Made by a program: the position numbers and the translations under genes. This document shows positions 1 through 8,434 of a stretch of DNA of 64,000 nt, piece by piece (position 1 is the stretch's first letter; each line of letters begins with the position of its first letter). The stretch comes from an uncultured Blautia sp. (lineage in GTDB: Bacteria; Bacillota; Clostridia; Lachnospirales; Lachnospiraceae). The stretch covers positions 14,640 to 78,639 of the forward strand of contig CATXEA010000016.1 in NCBI GenBank assembly GCA_958367245.1, given 5' to 3'. A model generated the notes under the pieces. It made no database searches. It saw nothing but the letters and a program-made list of their open reading frames with translations, and was not told the DNA's origin.

Positions 1-171
1 AAAGTATATGCGGAACCGCTGCTGTTTGGAATTGATAAGAATGAACCGGAATATCAGGAAGCCAAGCGTCTTTTGAAGTTTTTTGATTATTTTGTTCCGA
101 TACCAAGCGAGGAAGTGCCGAATAATTCTATTTTGAGGGAATTTATAGGAGGAAGCTGCTTCCACGTATAA
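1..171 (+). CDS. C-terminal end of a nucleoside (uridine-type) kinase
   Basis: Only the last 56 codons are in the window; the frame is open from base 1 to the TAA at 169-171. The tail contains the block FDYFVPIPSEEVPNNSILRE followed by FIGGSCF, which is characteristic of the C-terminus of clostridial nucleoside kinases of the uridine kinase fold (the long form that has N-terminal TGS/ThrRS-like domains). That family phosphorylates nucleosides in the cytoplasm for pyrimidine salvage. The catalytic P-loop lies outside the window, so activity cannot be judged. No terminator is visible between this stop and the RNase P RNA promoter. Confidence 0.7.
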   Translation, partial: KVYAEPLLFGIDKNEPEYQEAKRLLKFFDYFVPIPSEEVPNNSILREFIGGSCFHV

Positions 172-228
172 ACAGCTCCGGTGAATACCTTTCTTTGGTA
201 ACTGCAGGAATAAAATTTCAGGATGTAC

Positions 229-257
229 TTTACAAGCAGAAACAATCGTGTTAATAT
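229..257 (+). promoter_or_regulatory. Sigma-A-type promoter of rnpB
   Basis: TTTACA at 229-234 and TAATAT at 252-257 are separated by 17 bases, placing the start of transcription at about 264, exactly where the first RNase P helix begins. The position relative to the RNA is the main support. Confidence 0.75.
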
Positions 258-263
258 ACACAG

Positions 264-614
264 GTGCAACCAGGCCAGGTAATCGCGGCTGAACAGACGA
301 AAGAGTTCAGACGAGGAAAGTCCGGGCTTCGCAGGGCAGGATGCCGGATAACGTCCGGTGGAGGTGACTCCCAGACCAGTGCAACAGAAATAAACCGCCT
401 CACTTGCTGAGGTAAGGGTGGAAAGGCAGTGTAAGAGACTACCGCCGTCTTGGTAACAGGCCGGGCACATGTAAACTCCATTCGAAGCAAGACCGAATAG
501 AAAGCGATACGGCTGCCCGTCGTGCTTTCAGGTGGGTCGCTTGAGCCTTATGGCAACGTAAGGCCTAGACAGATGATTACCCAATGACATAACCCGGCTT
601 ATCGGTCTGATTGC
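264..614 (+). ncRNA. rnpB: RNase P RNA, bacterial class A-like
   Basis: This is the catalytic RNA that matures the 5' ends of tRNAs. The conserved blocks are visible in order: the P1 5' strand near 266-276 (GCAACCAGGCC) pairs with GGTCTGATTGC at 604-614; GACGAAAGAGTTCAGACGAG (296-315) followed by GAAAGTCCGGGC is the CR-I region; ACAGAAA near 383 and the GGTAAGGGTGGAAAGG segment near 411 follow; and the P4 3' region AGACAGATGATTACC lies near 568-582. Length of about 351 nt is normal. The ends are set from the P1 pairing and may be off by a few bases. It has its own promoter and terminator. Confidence 0.95.
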
Positions 615-630
615 ATATTTATGAAGAATG

Positions 631-662
631 AAAACTCCGCAGATTTTTCTGCGGAGTTTTTT
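631..662 (+). terminator. Rho-independent terminator of rnpB
   Basis: A 12-bp perfect stem (631-642 with 649-660, core ACTCCGCAG/CTGCGGAGT) with a 6-nt loop runs directly into a T tract ending at 662. Confidence 0.93.
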
Positions 663-682
663 GGCGTAATTGCCGGAAAATA

Positions 683-711
683 TTGAAAAAAAATCAGGGA
701 TATGATAGAGT
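683..711 (+). promoter_or_regulatory. Possible promoter of the cell-surface gene cluster
   Basis: TTGAAA at 683-688, a 17-base spacer and TAGAGT at 706-711 with an upstream TGA (extended -10). The -10 is weak, so this is a candidate only; it lies between the rnpB terminator and the first secreted protein gene. Confidence 0.4.
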
Positions 712-748
712 TAAACCATAATTTGACAGAACTGGGAAGGGAAAGGAA

Positions 749-1840
749 ATGAAAAAAAGCAAGAAAATGACAGCTTTCCTGCTTGCGGTAACGATGCTGG
801 TTTCATCGACATTACCTGCATGGGCCGGAGAGTTTTCGGATGGGGAAGGACAGGTGTTTGATTCCGTATTTGACGATGGAATGGGTGCTGGGTCAACAGA
901 TACGGGGGTGACGCCGAATGTAACACCGGAGCCATCGGTAAGCCCGGAGCCGAACATAACACCGGAGCCATCGGTAAGTCCGGAGCCGAGCATAACACCG
1001 GAACCATCAGTAACTCCTACACCTACGATAACACCTGGTCCGATGGAACCGGGGTGGGTGAAAGAAGATGGGAAATATTTCTGGAGACAAGAGGATGGGA
1101 CTTATCTTAGGAAGAAAGGTCTGAATACTCTTGGAGGGAAGAAATACTATTTGAATTCAGATGGCAGCCGTGTTGCAGCTACATGGAAAAAGGTAAAAGA
1201 CAAATACTACTATTTCCAGAAAAATGGCAGCATGTATACAAAGAAAGGCTGGTTTAACCACGGGGGTTACAGGTATTATATTAATGCGAACGGAAGCAGA
1301 AGAAATGACGGATTCGCAGTGGTCAGCGGTAAACGGTATTATCTTAACAGCAGAGGACATCTTCTGAGAAACAAGACGGGTTATAAGATTAGAGACAAAT
1401 ATTATGATATTGATAAAACAGGCGTAGCAGTTGAAATATCAAAAACAAAGATGGAATGCAGAACTGCGACTAAGAATTTTATCAAGAAACATACAAGGGC
1501 CGGAATGTCGAACGCTCAGAAATTCCGTACATGTTATAACCAGTTGCTTTGGTATATGCACTATCGGCCGAAGCCATTCAATAAAAAAGATTTTGTCGGT
1601 AATGACTGGCCATATAAATGGGCATTGAGTGTGTTTAGTACAAACACAGGCAATTGTTATGGATTTGCCTGCAGTGTGGCAATGTGCGCAAAGGAACTGG
1701 GGTATAATCCGGAAATCATTGTGACAACAGGAGATCATGGATTTGTTATAATTGATGGTCTCTATTATGACAATATGGGCGGGCTGTTCGGTTCTTCAAG
1801 TCATTTCCCTTATAGAACCTTGTACAGATATAAATTATAA
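749..1840 (+). CDS. Secreted cell-wall-binding-repeat protein with transglutaminase-like domain
   Basis: A 363-residue exported protein. Residues 1-26 form a Sec signal peptide ending LPAWA. Residues about 50-100 are a Thr/Pro/Glu-rich spacer encoded by 36-bp tandem repeats. Residues about 105-230 are choline/glucan-binding-type repeats, with units of the kind GGKKYYLNSDGS and DKYYYFQKNGS. The C-terminal part (about 235-363) resembles a papain-like transglutaminase core: Cys303 (TGNCYGF), His330 (GDHGF) and Asp341 (YYDN) are in the right order and spacing for a catalytic triad. The protein probably sits on the cell wall through the repeats and acts on a peptide or isopeptide bond, but its substrate is unknown. 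The start follows a purine-rich GGGAAAGGAA site. Two related proteins lie at 2522 and 8682. Confidence 0.8.
   Translation: MKKSKKMTAFLLAVTMLVSSTLPAWAGEFSDGEGQVFDSVFDDGMGAGSTDTGVTPNVTPEPSVSPEPNITPEPSVSPEPSITPEPSVTPTPTITPGPMEPGWVKEDGKYFWRQEDGTYLRKKGLNTLGGKKYYLNSDGSRVAATWKKVKDKYYYFQKNGSMYTKKGWFNHGGYRYYINANGSRRNDGFAVVSGKRYYLNSRGHLLRNKTGYKIRDKYYDIDKTGVAVEISKTKMECRTATKNFIKKHTRAGMSNAQKFRTCYNQLLWYMHYRPKPFNKKDFVGNDWPYKWALSVFSTNTGNCYGFACSVAMCAKELGYNPEIIVTTGDHGFVIIDGLYYDNMGGLFGSSSHFPYRTLYRYKL
920..1027 (+). repeat. 36-bp in-frame tandem repeat (Thr-Pro-Glu-Pro spacer)
   Basis: Three imperfect 36-bp units begin at 920, 956 and 992; the first two differ at very few bases and the third degenerates. They encode the TPEPSVSPEP-type spacer of the secreted protein. 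The unit is a multiple of three, so copy-number change would lengthen or shorten the spacer without breaking the frame. Confidence 0.85.
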
Positions 1841-1861
1841 AGAGAATAGGAGGAAAAGTTA

Positions 1862-2506
1862 ATGAGAAAGTTAAAAAGAATTCTTGCTGTGCTTTTATGT
1901 CTTGTAATGATTCAGGCGCCTGTTCAGATTTTTACTCAGGCAGCAGAAGTGCAGGCGGCAACAAAGAAACAGGTGAAGTACAGCACAAAAGATGAAAAGT
2001 ATTACTATTATGAAAATGGAAAAAGAGTAAAGCTTAAAAGTAAATGGGTAACGGTTTCCGGCAGGAAATATTATTTCGGAAAAGAAGGATATGCTTTTGC
2101 AGCGCCGAAAGAAGAGGGTGTTACCTATAACATTATTACCAAAAGAATCGGTTCAAAGACATATGGTTTTGACAGCAAGGCTCGTATGGTAAAGAGTGGT
2201 CTGTATTACAAACTGGATGGAACTTGCTATTATTTCAATTCAAAGGGAGAATATTCCCAGAAAGAGACTAAGAAGTACAGTGGTCTTGTACCGAAAAGAA
2301 ATCCCGCAATAGAAAAGAAGAGTGTAACTGCAGCGCGTAAACTTCTTGATAAGTTGGGAAAACCGAAAAAAATTGTGAATAAGGGCAGCAGTTGCGTGGT
2401 TCTCAACGCGACAGATTACAGTGTGATTTATGCGCATTATGAGCTTCAGTTTGCCAGAGATAATCGTACAAAGAAAGAAGTCGTTACCGGTATCTGGCCA
2501 AGATAA
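1862..2506 (+). CDS. Secreted protein with cell-wall-binding repeats and an unassigned C-terminal domain
   Basis: A 214-residue protein with an N-terminal signal peptide (about 1-33, hydrophobic ILAVLLCLVMI core). It is followed by choline-binding-type repeats at about 40-135 (EKYYYYENGK, GRKYYFGKEG, GTCYYFNSKG). The last 80 residues contain no Cys/His/Asp transglutaminase triad and I do not recognise them; they look like a compact alpha/beta domain ending in VVTGIWPR. The gene starts 22 bases after its neighbour's stop, behind an AGGAGG site, and is probably co-transcribed with it. It may be a wall-bound partner of the transglutaminase-like proteins on either side; that is inferred from position only. 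Confidence 0.72.
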   Translation: MRKLKRILAVLLCLVMIQAPVQIFTQAAEVQAATKKQVKYSTKDEKYYYYENGKRVKLKSKWVTVSGRKYYFGKEGYAFAAPKEEGVTYNIITKRIGSKTYGFDSKARMVKSGLYYKLDGTCYYFNSKGEYSQKETKKYSGLVPKRNPAIEKKSVTAARKLLDKLGKPKKIVNKGSSCVVLNATDYSVIYAHYELQFARDNRTKKEVVTGIWPR

Positions 2507-2521
2507 GCGTGAAGGAGAAGA

Positions 2522-3487
2522 ATGATGAAAAAAGGAAAAAAGATGCTTGCTGTAATGCTTGCAGCAGCAATATCGATGACGAGCGCAGTTCCGGCATTTG
2601 CATTTTCAGAGGTCGTATTTACAGATACAGAAGAATTTACGGATGCAGCAACTGACTCTGCAGAAGTAACAGAACCAACAGAACCAACAGAACCGACTGA
2701 GCCAACGGAACCAACAGAACCGACTGAGCCAACGGAACCGACTGAGCCAACAGAACCATCCCAGCCTGAAAAACCAAGCTATACCCCCGGATGGAACGTT
2801 ATTGACGGTAATTTATATTATGTTGGCAAGAAGAACAACCTTCTGAAAGGATGGCATATTCTTGACAAAGCAAAATATTATTTTGATCCTGAAACAAGAG
2901 CTGCTGTGACGGGGCTTCAGACAATTGGCGGTAAGTTATATTATTTTGATAAAAATGCAAAATTATATGTTTCAAAATTATGTTACCAGATTAATGGTAA
3001 ATATTATTCCATCAGTTCCAAAGGTGTTCTGAAAAAACTTTCCACAGTAGAGAGGCTGGCGGCTGAACGTGTAAAAAAAGAAGGAAAGAATCTGAAAAGA
3101 GCCTTTTTATGGAGTTCCCAATTAAAATATAGAGCTCTGAAGGCGCCGTCTGCAAACAAAGCAGCTGTTTATTATGGAGAGTACGGTTTTAAAAATAAAT
3201 GCGGCGACTGCAATGTTCAGGCATATACCTTCTATTGGATGGCGAAAGCTCTTGGTTACAATGTTAAATATGTGAAAGGGTATGTTCCACAGGGAAGAGA
3301 TCAGTACGGAAATCCATCCAATTTTGGCGCTCATGCATGGTGTGAAATCAAAATGGGCGGTAAGACATATGTGTATGATCCGAATTTTGAGAGCCAGTAT
3401 AAAGGAAAGGGCTACAAGTTCAGATATGGTGACAAAGGGCACTATATGTACTTTGATAAAAATAAAAAAGAAATCAAGAAAAAATAA
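2522..3487 (+). CDS. Secreted cell-wall-binding-repeat protein with transglutaminase core
   Basis: A 321-residue exported protein. It has a signal peptide (1-27, ending VPAFA), then an acidic stretch, ten Thr-Glu-Pro repeats (about residues 50-79), and choline-binding-type repeats (about 88-165). A clear transglutaminase-like core follows: Cys230 in KCGDCNVQAY, His271 in AHAWCEI and Asp286 in VYDPN. This is the best-preserved catalytic triad of the three such proteins in this cluster. The papain-like fold suggests a peptidase or amide-transferring enzyme working at the cell wall. The start is the first ATG of an ATGATG pair behind GAAGGAGAAG. The long TEP spacer would hold the catalytic domain away from the wall. 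Confidence 0.85.
   Translation: MMKKGKKMLAVMLAAAISMTSAVPAFAFSEVVFTDTEEFTDAATDSAEVTEPTEPTEPTEPTEPTEPTEPTEPTEPTEPSQPEKPSYTPGWNVIDGNLYYVGKKNNLLKGWHILDKAKYYFDPETRAAVTGLQTIGGKLYYFDKNAKLYVSKLCYQINGKYYSISSKGVLKKLSTVERLAAERVKKEGKNLKRAFLWSSQLKYRALKAPSANKAAVYYGEYGFKNKCGDCNVQAYTFYWMAKALGYNVKYVKGYVPQGRDQYGNPSNFGAHAWCEIKMGGKTYVYDPNFESQYKGKGYKFRYGDKGHYMYFDKNKKEIKKK
2669..2758 (+). repeat. 9-bp tandem repeat coding for ten Thr-Glu-Pro units
   Basis: Ten 9-bp units (ACAGAACCA and synonymous variants such as ACTGAGCCA and ACGGAACCG) encode a rigid (TEP)10 spacer. Synonymous differences between units show that the peptide is under selection more than the DNA. Unit length keeps the frame whatever the copy number. 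Confidence 0.88.
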
Positions 3488-3505
3488 AGACGAGGTAGAA
3501 AAGAC

Positions 3506-4219
3506 ATGAAGAAAAATTTTCTGACAGCATTATGCGCAGGTATTTTGGGAAGCGCAGTGATTTTATCCGGTTCTGTGTGTACTTTCGCTGCAGAGGCTGA
3601 AACAGCAGCAGAAGAAACAGCAGAATTAAAGACAATCGGAGCAAAAGAAAAAGAAGAAGGCGCTTTTGCGGTAAAGCTTACAAATGCGACAGGAAAAGAC
3701 ATCAAAGATATTAAAATCAAAGTATCCGGACGTTCAGAGTTTACAGATGTAGAAAATCTTCTGGAAAAAGATGAAATATTCGTAGCGGATGAAGAGAGAA
3801 TGCTTAACTATCTGCCGGAACTGAAAGAGGAAGAAGAGACAAAAGAGGATACAGAACCAGAAGTTAAGGTATTTGATATCCAGCTTACTTTTGCAGATGA
3901 TACAACCGCAGTAGTACATACTTTCCCGTTCGGTGACATTGAGGAAGGTAAGTTCTGTATGGACGGCGAACTTGCATACCTCGTATTCGAGAGCGTAAGT
4001 CTGAAAGAAGAAATAAACACACTAGAAACAGAAAAAACAATTGCAGAGACAATTAAAGCGCAGGAAGAAGCCGCTCAGGCTGCAGCAAATGCGTCTTCTG
4101 ATAATTACTATGACAGCTATTCTGATGATTCCGGTTACAGCTATGAAAGCAGTGGAAGCAGTAACAGCGGAAGTTCAGCAGCTCCTGATCAGTGTCTTAC
4201 AGGAGGATTGTTAAACTAA
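3506..4219 (+). CDS. Secreted protein of unknown function with Ser/Tyr/Gly-rich tail
   Basis: A 237-residue protein with a signal peptide (about 1-28, ending CTFAA). Residues about 30-165 are acidic, with a beta-rich segment starting IKDIKIKVSGRSEF, repeated in style at VKVFDIQLTFADDTTAVVHT. A likely helical stretch (about 168-195) follows, then a low-complexity tail rich in Ser, Tyr, Asp and Gly, ending in QCLTGGLLN. It has no wall-binding repeats and no catalytic motif that I recognise. Because it lies between wall-bound transglutaminase-like proteins and an alanylation-type gene set, it could be a substrate or accessory protein of that system; this is inference. Ribosome site GAGGTAGAAAAG precedes the ATG. 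Confidence 0.6.
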   Translation: MKKNFLTALCAGILGSAVILSGSVCTFAAEAETAAEETAELKTIGAKEKEEGAFAVKLTNATGKDIKDIKIKVSGRSEFTDVENLLEKDEIFVADEERMLNYLPELKEEEETKEDTEPEVKVFDIQLTFADDTTAVVHTFPFGDIEEGKFCMDGELAYLVFESVSLKEEINTLETEKTIAETIKAQEEAAQAAANASSDNYYDSYSDDSGYSYESSGSSNSGSSAAPDQCLTGGLLN

Positions 4220-4238
4220 TTAAATAAAAATACACAGC

Positions 4239-4295
4239 GAGGCTTGCAGCAGAGAGCATCCTGAAAACAGGAGGCTCTGCAGCAGCCTTGTTTTG
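4239..4295 (+). terminator. Long imperfect hairpin between secreted-protein genes and the dlt-like genes
   Basis: Sequence from about 4239 (GAGGCTTGCAGCAGAG) can fold back on GGCTCTGCAGCAGCCTT with an AAAA loop at 4263-4266, followed by GTTTTGT. The stem has bulges and the T tract is short, so it may be a partial terminator or an mRNA processing/stability element that sets unequal expression of the two halves of the cluster. Confidence 0.5.
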
Positions 4296-4337
4296 TAAAA
4301 ATGACGATACACTGCGAATGATTTTGGAGGAACAAAG

Positions 4338-5852
4338 ATGTCATTAGTATCCAATCAGTTTGTGCTGCTTGTAACAGCAGCATTTTTGCTGTACTATCTT
4401 GTGCCCAAAAAAGCCCAGTGGATAGTACTTCTTAGTTTCAGTTACATCTACTATTTATCTGGAAATGCCAGATACCTCTTTTTTATTCTGTTCTCTACCT
4501 GTATTACCTATGTGTTTGGTATTTTGATCGAACGAATGACAGAAGCCGGTGCAGATAAAAAAACATTGAAAATGATAGTGACCCTGGGGCTTATCTGTAA
4601 CCTGGGGATGCTGGGAATTGTAAAATATACAAACTTTTTCATTGATAATCTCAATGCATTATTTAATTTTGGAATCAAAGACCTTGAGGTGCTTCTTCCT
4701 CTCGGAATTTCCTTTTATACATTCCAGTCGTCAGGGTATCTCCTTGATGTATATTGGAAAAAAACAAAAGCAGAGAAGAACCCGTTTAAGTATGCGCTTT
4801 TCGTATCTTTTTTCCCGCAATTGATGCAGGGGCCTATCGGCAAATACGATCATCTGGCGCATCAGCTTTATGAACCTCACAAATTTTCTCTGGAAAATGT
4901 AAGCCGCGGTTTGGAACGGATCATCTGGGGATTCGGCAAGAAAATGATTATTGCAGACTGGGCAGGCGTTTTTGTAGATGCTATCTGGGGAGATCTTGAT
5001 AAATATAATGGAATTGCTTTCTTTGGTCTTATCCTGTACGGAATCCAGCTCTATGCAGACTTTTCCGGCGCTATGGATGTAGTTATCGGTATCGGTAAAC
5101 TATTTGGGATTACCATGGATGAGAACTTCCGGCGTCCATATCTTGCGAAATCTATGGCAGATTTCTGGAGCAGATGGCACATTACACTTGGTGAGTGGAT
5201 GAAGAATTATGTGTTCTATCCGGTATCTCTCTCTAAATGGATGAATCGTTTTTCTAAATGGTCTAAAAATAAATTCGGACGTAAGATGGGACGCGTGGTA
5301 CCGATTGCACTGGCGGATTTAATTGTGTTTTTCCTGGTAGGTATCTGGCATGGAGCAAGCTGGAAATATGTAGCATACGGTCTTTTAAACGGCGGTATTA
5401 TCGCTTTTAGTGAGCTGATGGCAGGGCAGTACCGTTCATGGAAAAAAGCGCTTCACATAAAAGGAAACGAAAGATGGTTTAATATTTTTGCGATTGTGAG
5501 AACTTTTATCCTTGTAAACTTAAGATGGTTTTTTGACCGTTCTGATACACTGACACAGGGATTTTATATGATTAAACAATCTGTAACACATTTTAATCCT
5601 TCGCAGATTCTTATGATTCCGGCAGGAACCGGAGGTACAGCCTTTGTGCCGTATGCTCTTCTGATCATAGCGGTAGGCTGTATCATTATGGTGACTGTAG
5701 GATGTCTTCAGGAAAGAGGCATTCATATCAGAGAGAGCATTGCGCGTCTCCCATTACCTGTAACTGTCGGCATTTATCTGCTTTTACTGATTGCAATTGG
5801 AATGTTTGGTTCCACTGCAGCTCCGAGAGGTTTTATATATGCACAATTCTAA
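4338..5852 (+). CDS. dltB: MBOAT-family O-acyltransferase, DltB-like
   Basis: A 504-residue polytopic membrane protein with about ten hydrophobic segments. It carries the MBOAT hallmarks: QLMQGPIGKYDHL around residue 170, the FWSRWHITL block near 275, and the catalytic His338 in VGIWHGASWKY. DltB proteins move an activated acyl/D-alanyl group from a carrier protein across the membrane to a cell-envelope acceptor. Assignment to the alanylation pathway rests on the neighbours: a DltD-like, an adenylating ligase and a carrier protein gene follow. AlgI/PatA-type acetyltransferases have the same fold, so the transferred group is not proven. The start follows GGAGGAAC. Confidence 0.85.
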   Translation: MSLVSNQFVLLVTAAFLLYYLVPKKAQWIVLLSFSYIYYLSGNARYLFFILFSTCITYVFGILIERMTEAGADKKTLKMIVTLGLICNLGMLGIVKYTNFFIDNLNALFNFGIKDLEVLLPLGISFYTFQSSGYLLDVYWKKTKAEKNPFKYALFVSFFPQLMQGPIGKYDHLAHQLYEPHKFSLENVSRGLERIIWGFGKKMIIADWAGVFVDAIWGDLDKYNGIAFFGLILYGIQLYADFSGAMDVVIGIGKLFGITMDENFRRPYLAKSMADFWSRWHITLGEWMKNYVFYPVSLSKWMNRFSKWSKNKFGRKMGRVVPIALADLIVFFLVGIWHGASWKYVAYGLLNGGIIAFSELMAGQYRSWKKALHIKGNERWFNIFAIVRTFILVNLRWFFDRSDTLTQGFYMIKQSVTHFNPSQILMIPAGTGGTAFVPYALLIIAVGCIIMVTVGCLQERGIHIRESIARLPLPVTVGIYLLLLIAIGMFGSTAAPRGFIYAQF

Positions 5853-6810
5853 AAAAATCATAAGCGTAATTTTGGTCATAGTCATAACTGTGGGAGTATT
5901 CTGGGGATTGGATTTTGCATTGTATCCATGTACATTTATGAGAAATGACCTGCATACTGTATGTGAAACCACAGTAGACGACCTTTATATGGGAACTTCC
6001 CACGGAAAAATGAACATTGACCCTGCTGCTATGGAAGAAGTAACGGGACGTAGTGGACACAATCTCTGTGTAGGCGGTGAATATGCTATTGATACCTATT
6101 ATATGGCGAAACTTCTTCTTGAAAAAGGGAAAAAACCTTCAAGGATTATTTATGAAGTGTCCCCTGGATATTTTACTATGGAAAAAGAGGAGGGGAACAA
6201 TTATCTGTTGTTTTATCACGAGTTCCCGCTTTCCATGGCAAAGCTTGAATATTTTTGGGATGCCATTCGCAAATGTAATTTCAGAACCATGCTTTTCCCG
6301 TGGTATGAATATCCTTTGTCCTACGAGCTTTCCAATTTAAAAGAGACTGTGATAAAGAAGGCGTCAGGAGATTTTGGGATTGAAGATTTAAAGACAGAAA
6401 CTCAGGAATATCATAAAAACGGTTTCATTGAGCGTTATCCTGTGGATCCGTCTACGTTCAGTTTCGCCGGAATCAAAGAGTTCCGAAAAGAAGATGTAAA
6501 AGAAGTGAATATGAAATATATGAAAAAGCTGATTGATCTGTGCAAGGAACATGAAATTGAATTTGTGGCTGTTACAACACCGCTGCCGATTCAGACATTG
6601 AAAGAATTTTCAGAAGGATATATGGCAGCATGGGAATATTTCGATGAGTTTTTCAAAGAACAGGGTGTGAAATATATCAATTTTAATGGAAGGAAATATA
6701 TGAATGCGGCAACCCACAGCGTAGAGGATTTCACAGATCTTGATGGACATATGCACGGGGAAGCAGCAAGAGAATTTTCGAGAATCCTTGCATCCGTATT
6801 GGATGCCTGA
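5839..6810 (+). CDS. dltD: DltD-like membrane-anchored SGNH-fold protein
   Basis: A 323-residue protein with one N-terminal transmembrane segment (about 6-27) and a large extracellular domain. It shows a GTSH motif (DLYMGTSHGKM, near residue 50) in the place of the SGNH/DltD nucleophile block. DltD is the last extracellular factor in teichoic acid D-alanylation. I chose the ATG at 5839, which has GAGAGG ten bases upstream and overlaps the dltB stop by 14 bases; an in-frame ATG at 5791 would add 16 residues lying within dltB and has no site. The overlap indicates translational coupling with dltB. Sequence is divergent from classical DltD, so the assignment leans on gene order. Confidence 0.75.
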   Translation: MHNSKKIISVILVIVITVGVFWGLDFALYPCTFMRNDLHTVCETTVDDLYMGTSHGKMNIDPAAMEEVTGRSGHNLCVGGEYAIDTYYMAKLLLEKGKKPSRIIYEVSPGYFTMEKEEGNNYLLFYHEFPLSMAKLEYFWDAIRKCNFRTMLFPWYEYPLSYELSNLKETVIKKASGDFGIEDLKTETQEYHKNGFIERYPVDPSTFSFAGIKEFRKEDVKEVNMKYMKKLIDLCKEHEIEFVAVTTPLPIQTLKEFSEGYMAAWEYFDEFFKEQGVKYINFNGRKYMNAATHSVEDFTDLDGHMHGEAAREFSRILASVLDA

Positions 6811-6831
6811 TGAACACAGGAGGAAAGGGAT

Positions 6832-8340
6832 ATGAAGAGTATTATTGAATATCTGGAGCAGTCTGCAGAAAAATATCCGGATAAAACGGCGTTTGCGGAT
6901 GAAACCACAGCATGTACTTTTAAAGAATTAAAAGAACGGGCGAGACGAGTTGGGTCTTTTCTCGCGCAGGAAGGATGTCATTGCAAACCGGTTCCTGTAG
7001 TTATGGAAAAAAGCACTTCTGCAATTGCAATAATGATGGGAATTGTGTATGCAGGAGGCTTTTATGTAATTCTGGACGCATCGCAGCCGACAATTCGACT
7101 TAACCAGATTCTTGCAGCCTTAAAACCGCAGATGCTTATTGCAGACAGAGAAAATATGGAAGTAGTAAATTCTCTGGATTACAGTGGTATGGTATATCAT
7201 CCTGACGAGCTTATGAAAAAACAGGAGAAACCGGAATTATTGAATGAAATCAGGGAGAAGAGAACAGATGTGGATCCGCTCTATGTAATGTTCACATCCG
7301 GCTCTACGGGAGTACCCAAAGGAGTTGTGGTTAGTCACAGGTCTGTGATTGACTTTATGGAGCCGTTTACAGAAATTTTTGGAATTACACAGGATGATGT
7401 TATCGGCAACCAGGCGCCATGGGACTTCGATGTATCTGTGAAAGATATTTACGCGGGTTTAAAAACCGGCGCGCAGGTACAGATTATTCCACGAAAATTG
7501 TTTTCATTCCCAATGATGCTTCTTGATTTTCTTGAAGAAAGACAGGTTACAAATCTTACCTGGGCAGTGTCTGCTCTGTGCATTGTATCAGTTCTTAATG
7601 GATTTGCATACAAAGTTCCGTCACGTATCAAACGTGTTATGTTTTCCGGTGAGACTATGCCGATTCGTCATCTGAATTATTGGAGAAAATATCTTCCGGA
7701 TGCTATGTATGTGAATCTTTACGGTCCTACAGAGATTACCTGTAACTGTACCTACTATATTCTTGACCGCGAATTTCAGGCAGGAGATAAGATTCCTATC
7801 GGTGTGGCATTTCCGAATGAAAAGGTATTCCTTCTTGACGAGGAGGATCATGAAGTGACGGAGAATGGCAAAGAAGGTGAAATTTGTGTTTCCGGTACAG
7901 CTCTTGCTCTCGGATATTATAATAACAAAGAGCAGACGGAGAAAGCTTTTGTTCAAAATCCTCTGAACCCGTATTATAACGAGCCAATCTACCGCACAGG
8001 AGATATTGCAGTGCGCAATGAAAACGGAGAACTGTGTTTTGCCTCCAGAAAAGACTTCCAGATTAAGCATATGGGGCACAGAATTGAACTGGGCGAGATT
8101 GAGGCATCCATGGAAAAGGTGGAGGAGGTAAAAAGAAGCTGCTGCTTCTTTGATACTCAGAAGAATAAAATCGTCTGTTTTTATCAGGGTGGCATTGATA
8201 AACGCGCTCTTTGCAAAAAACTTGCAGGTTATTTGCCAGATTATATGATTCCGAATATTTTTCGGCAGATTGAAGAAATGCCTGTGACCAAGAACGGTAA
8301 GATTGATCGTGCAAAATTAAAAGAAATATATAAAAAATGA
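6832..8340 (+). CDS. dltA: Amino-acid adenylating ligase, DltA-like (D-alanine--carrier protein ligase)
   Basis: A 502-residue cytoplasmic ANL-superfamily enzyme. The core motifs are present in order: FTSGSTGVPKGVVVSHRS (A3, P-loop-like), NQAPWDFDVSVKDIY (A4 region), LYGPTEITCNCT (A5), YRTGDIAV (A7), and NGKIDRAKL close to the C-terminus with the catalytic Lys (A10). The PWDFDVSVKDIY segment and single-domain length match D-alanine:D-alanyl carrier ligases. It would activate D-Ala as the adenylate and load it on the carrier protein encoded at 8435. The gene has GGAGGAAAGG upstream and lies 21 bases after dltD. Confidence 0.85.
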   Translation: MKSIIEYLEQSAEKYPDKTAFADETTACTFKELKERARRVGSFLAQEGCHCKPVPVVMEKSTSAIAIMMGIVYAGGFYVILDASQPTIRLNQILAALKPQMLIADRENMEVVNSLDYSGMVYHPDELMKKQEKPELLNEIREKRTDVDPLYVMFTSGSTGVPKGVVVSHRSVIDFMEPFTEIFGITQDDVIGNQAPWDFDVSVKDIYAGLKTGAQVQIIPRKLFSFPMMLLDFLEERQVTNLTWAVSALCIVSVLNGFAYKVPSRIKRVMFSGETMPIRHLNYWRKYLPDAMYVNLYGPTEITCNCTYYILDREFQAGDKIPIGVAFPNEKVFLLDEEDHEVTENGKEGEICVSGTALALGYYNNKEQTEKAFVQNPLNPYYNEPIYRTGDIAVRNENGELCFASRKDFQIKHMGHRIELGEIEASMEKVEEVKRSCCFFDTQKNKIVCFYQGGIDKRALCKKLAGYLPDYMIPNIFRQIEEMPVTKNGKIDRAKLKEIYKK

Positions 8341-8434
8341 TTGCATTATTGTTCAGAATATAAGACAATAGAGTATAAGAAAAGCAGCGAAACATCCGTT
8401 GCAGAAAATAAAATCAGAAAGTGGAGGATGAAAA

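Noticed and set aside
87..490. Minus-strand frames over the RNase P RNA
   Set aside because: They run antisense to a structured RNA and have no coding signals.
920..1027. Possible CRISPR-like array
   Set aside because: The 36-bp units are contiguous with no spacers and encode an in-frame Pro-rich linker.
2669..2758. Possible phase-variation tract
   Set aside because: The unit is 9 bp and in frame, with many synonymous changes, so slippage would alter linker length but not switch the gene off.
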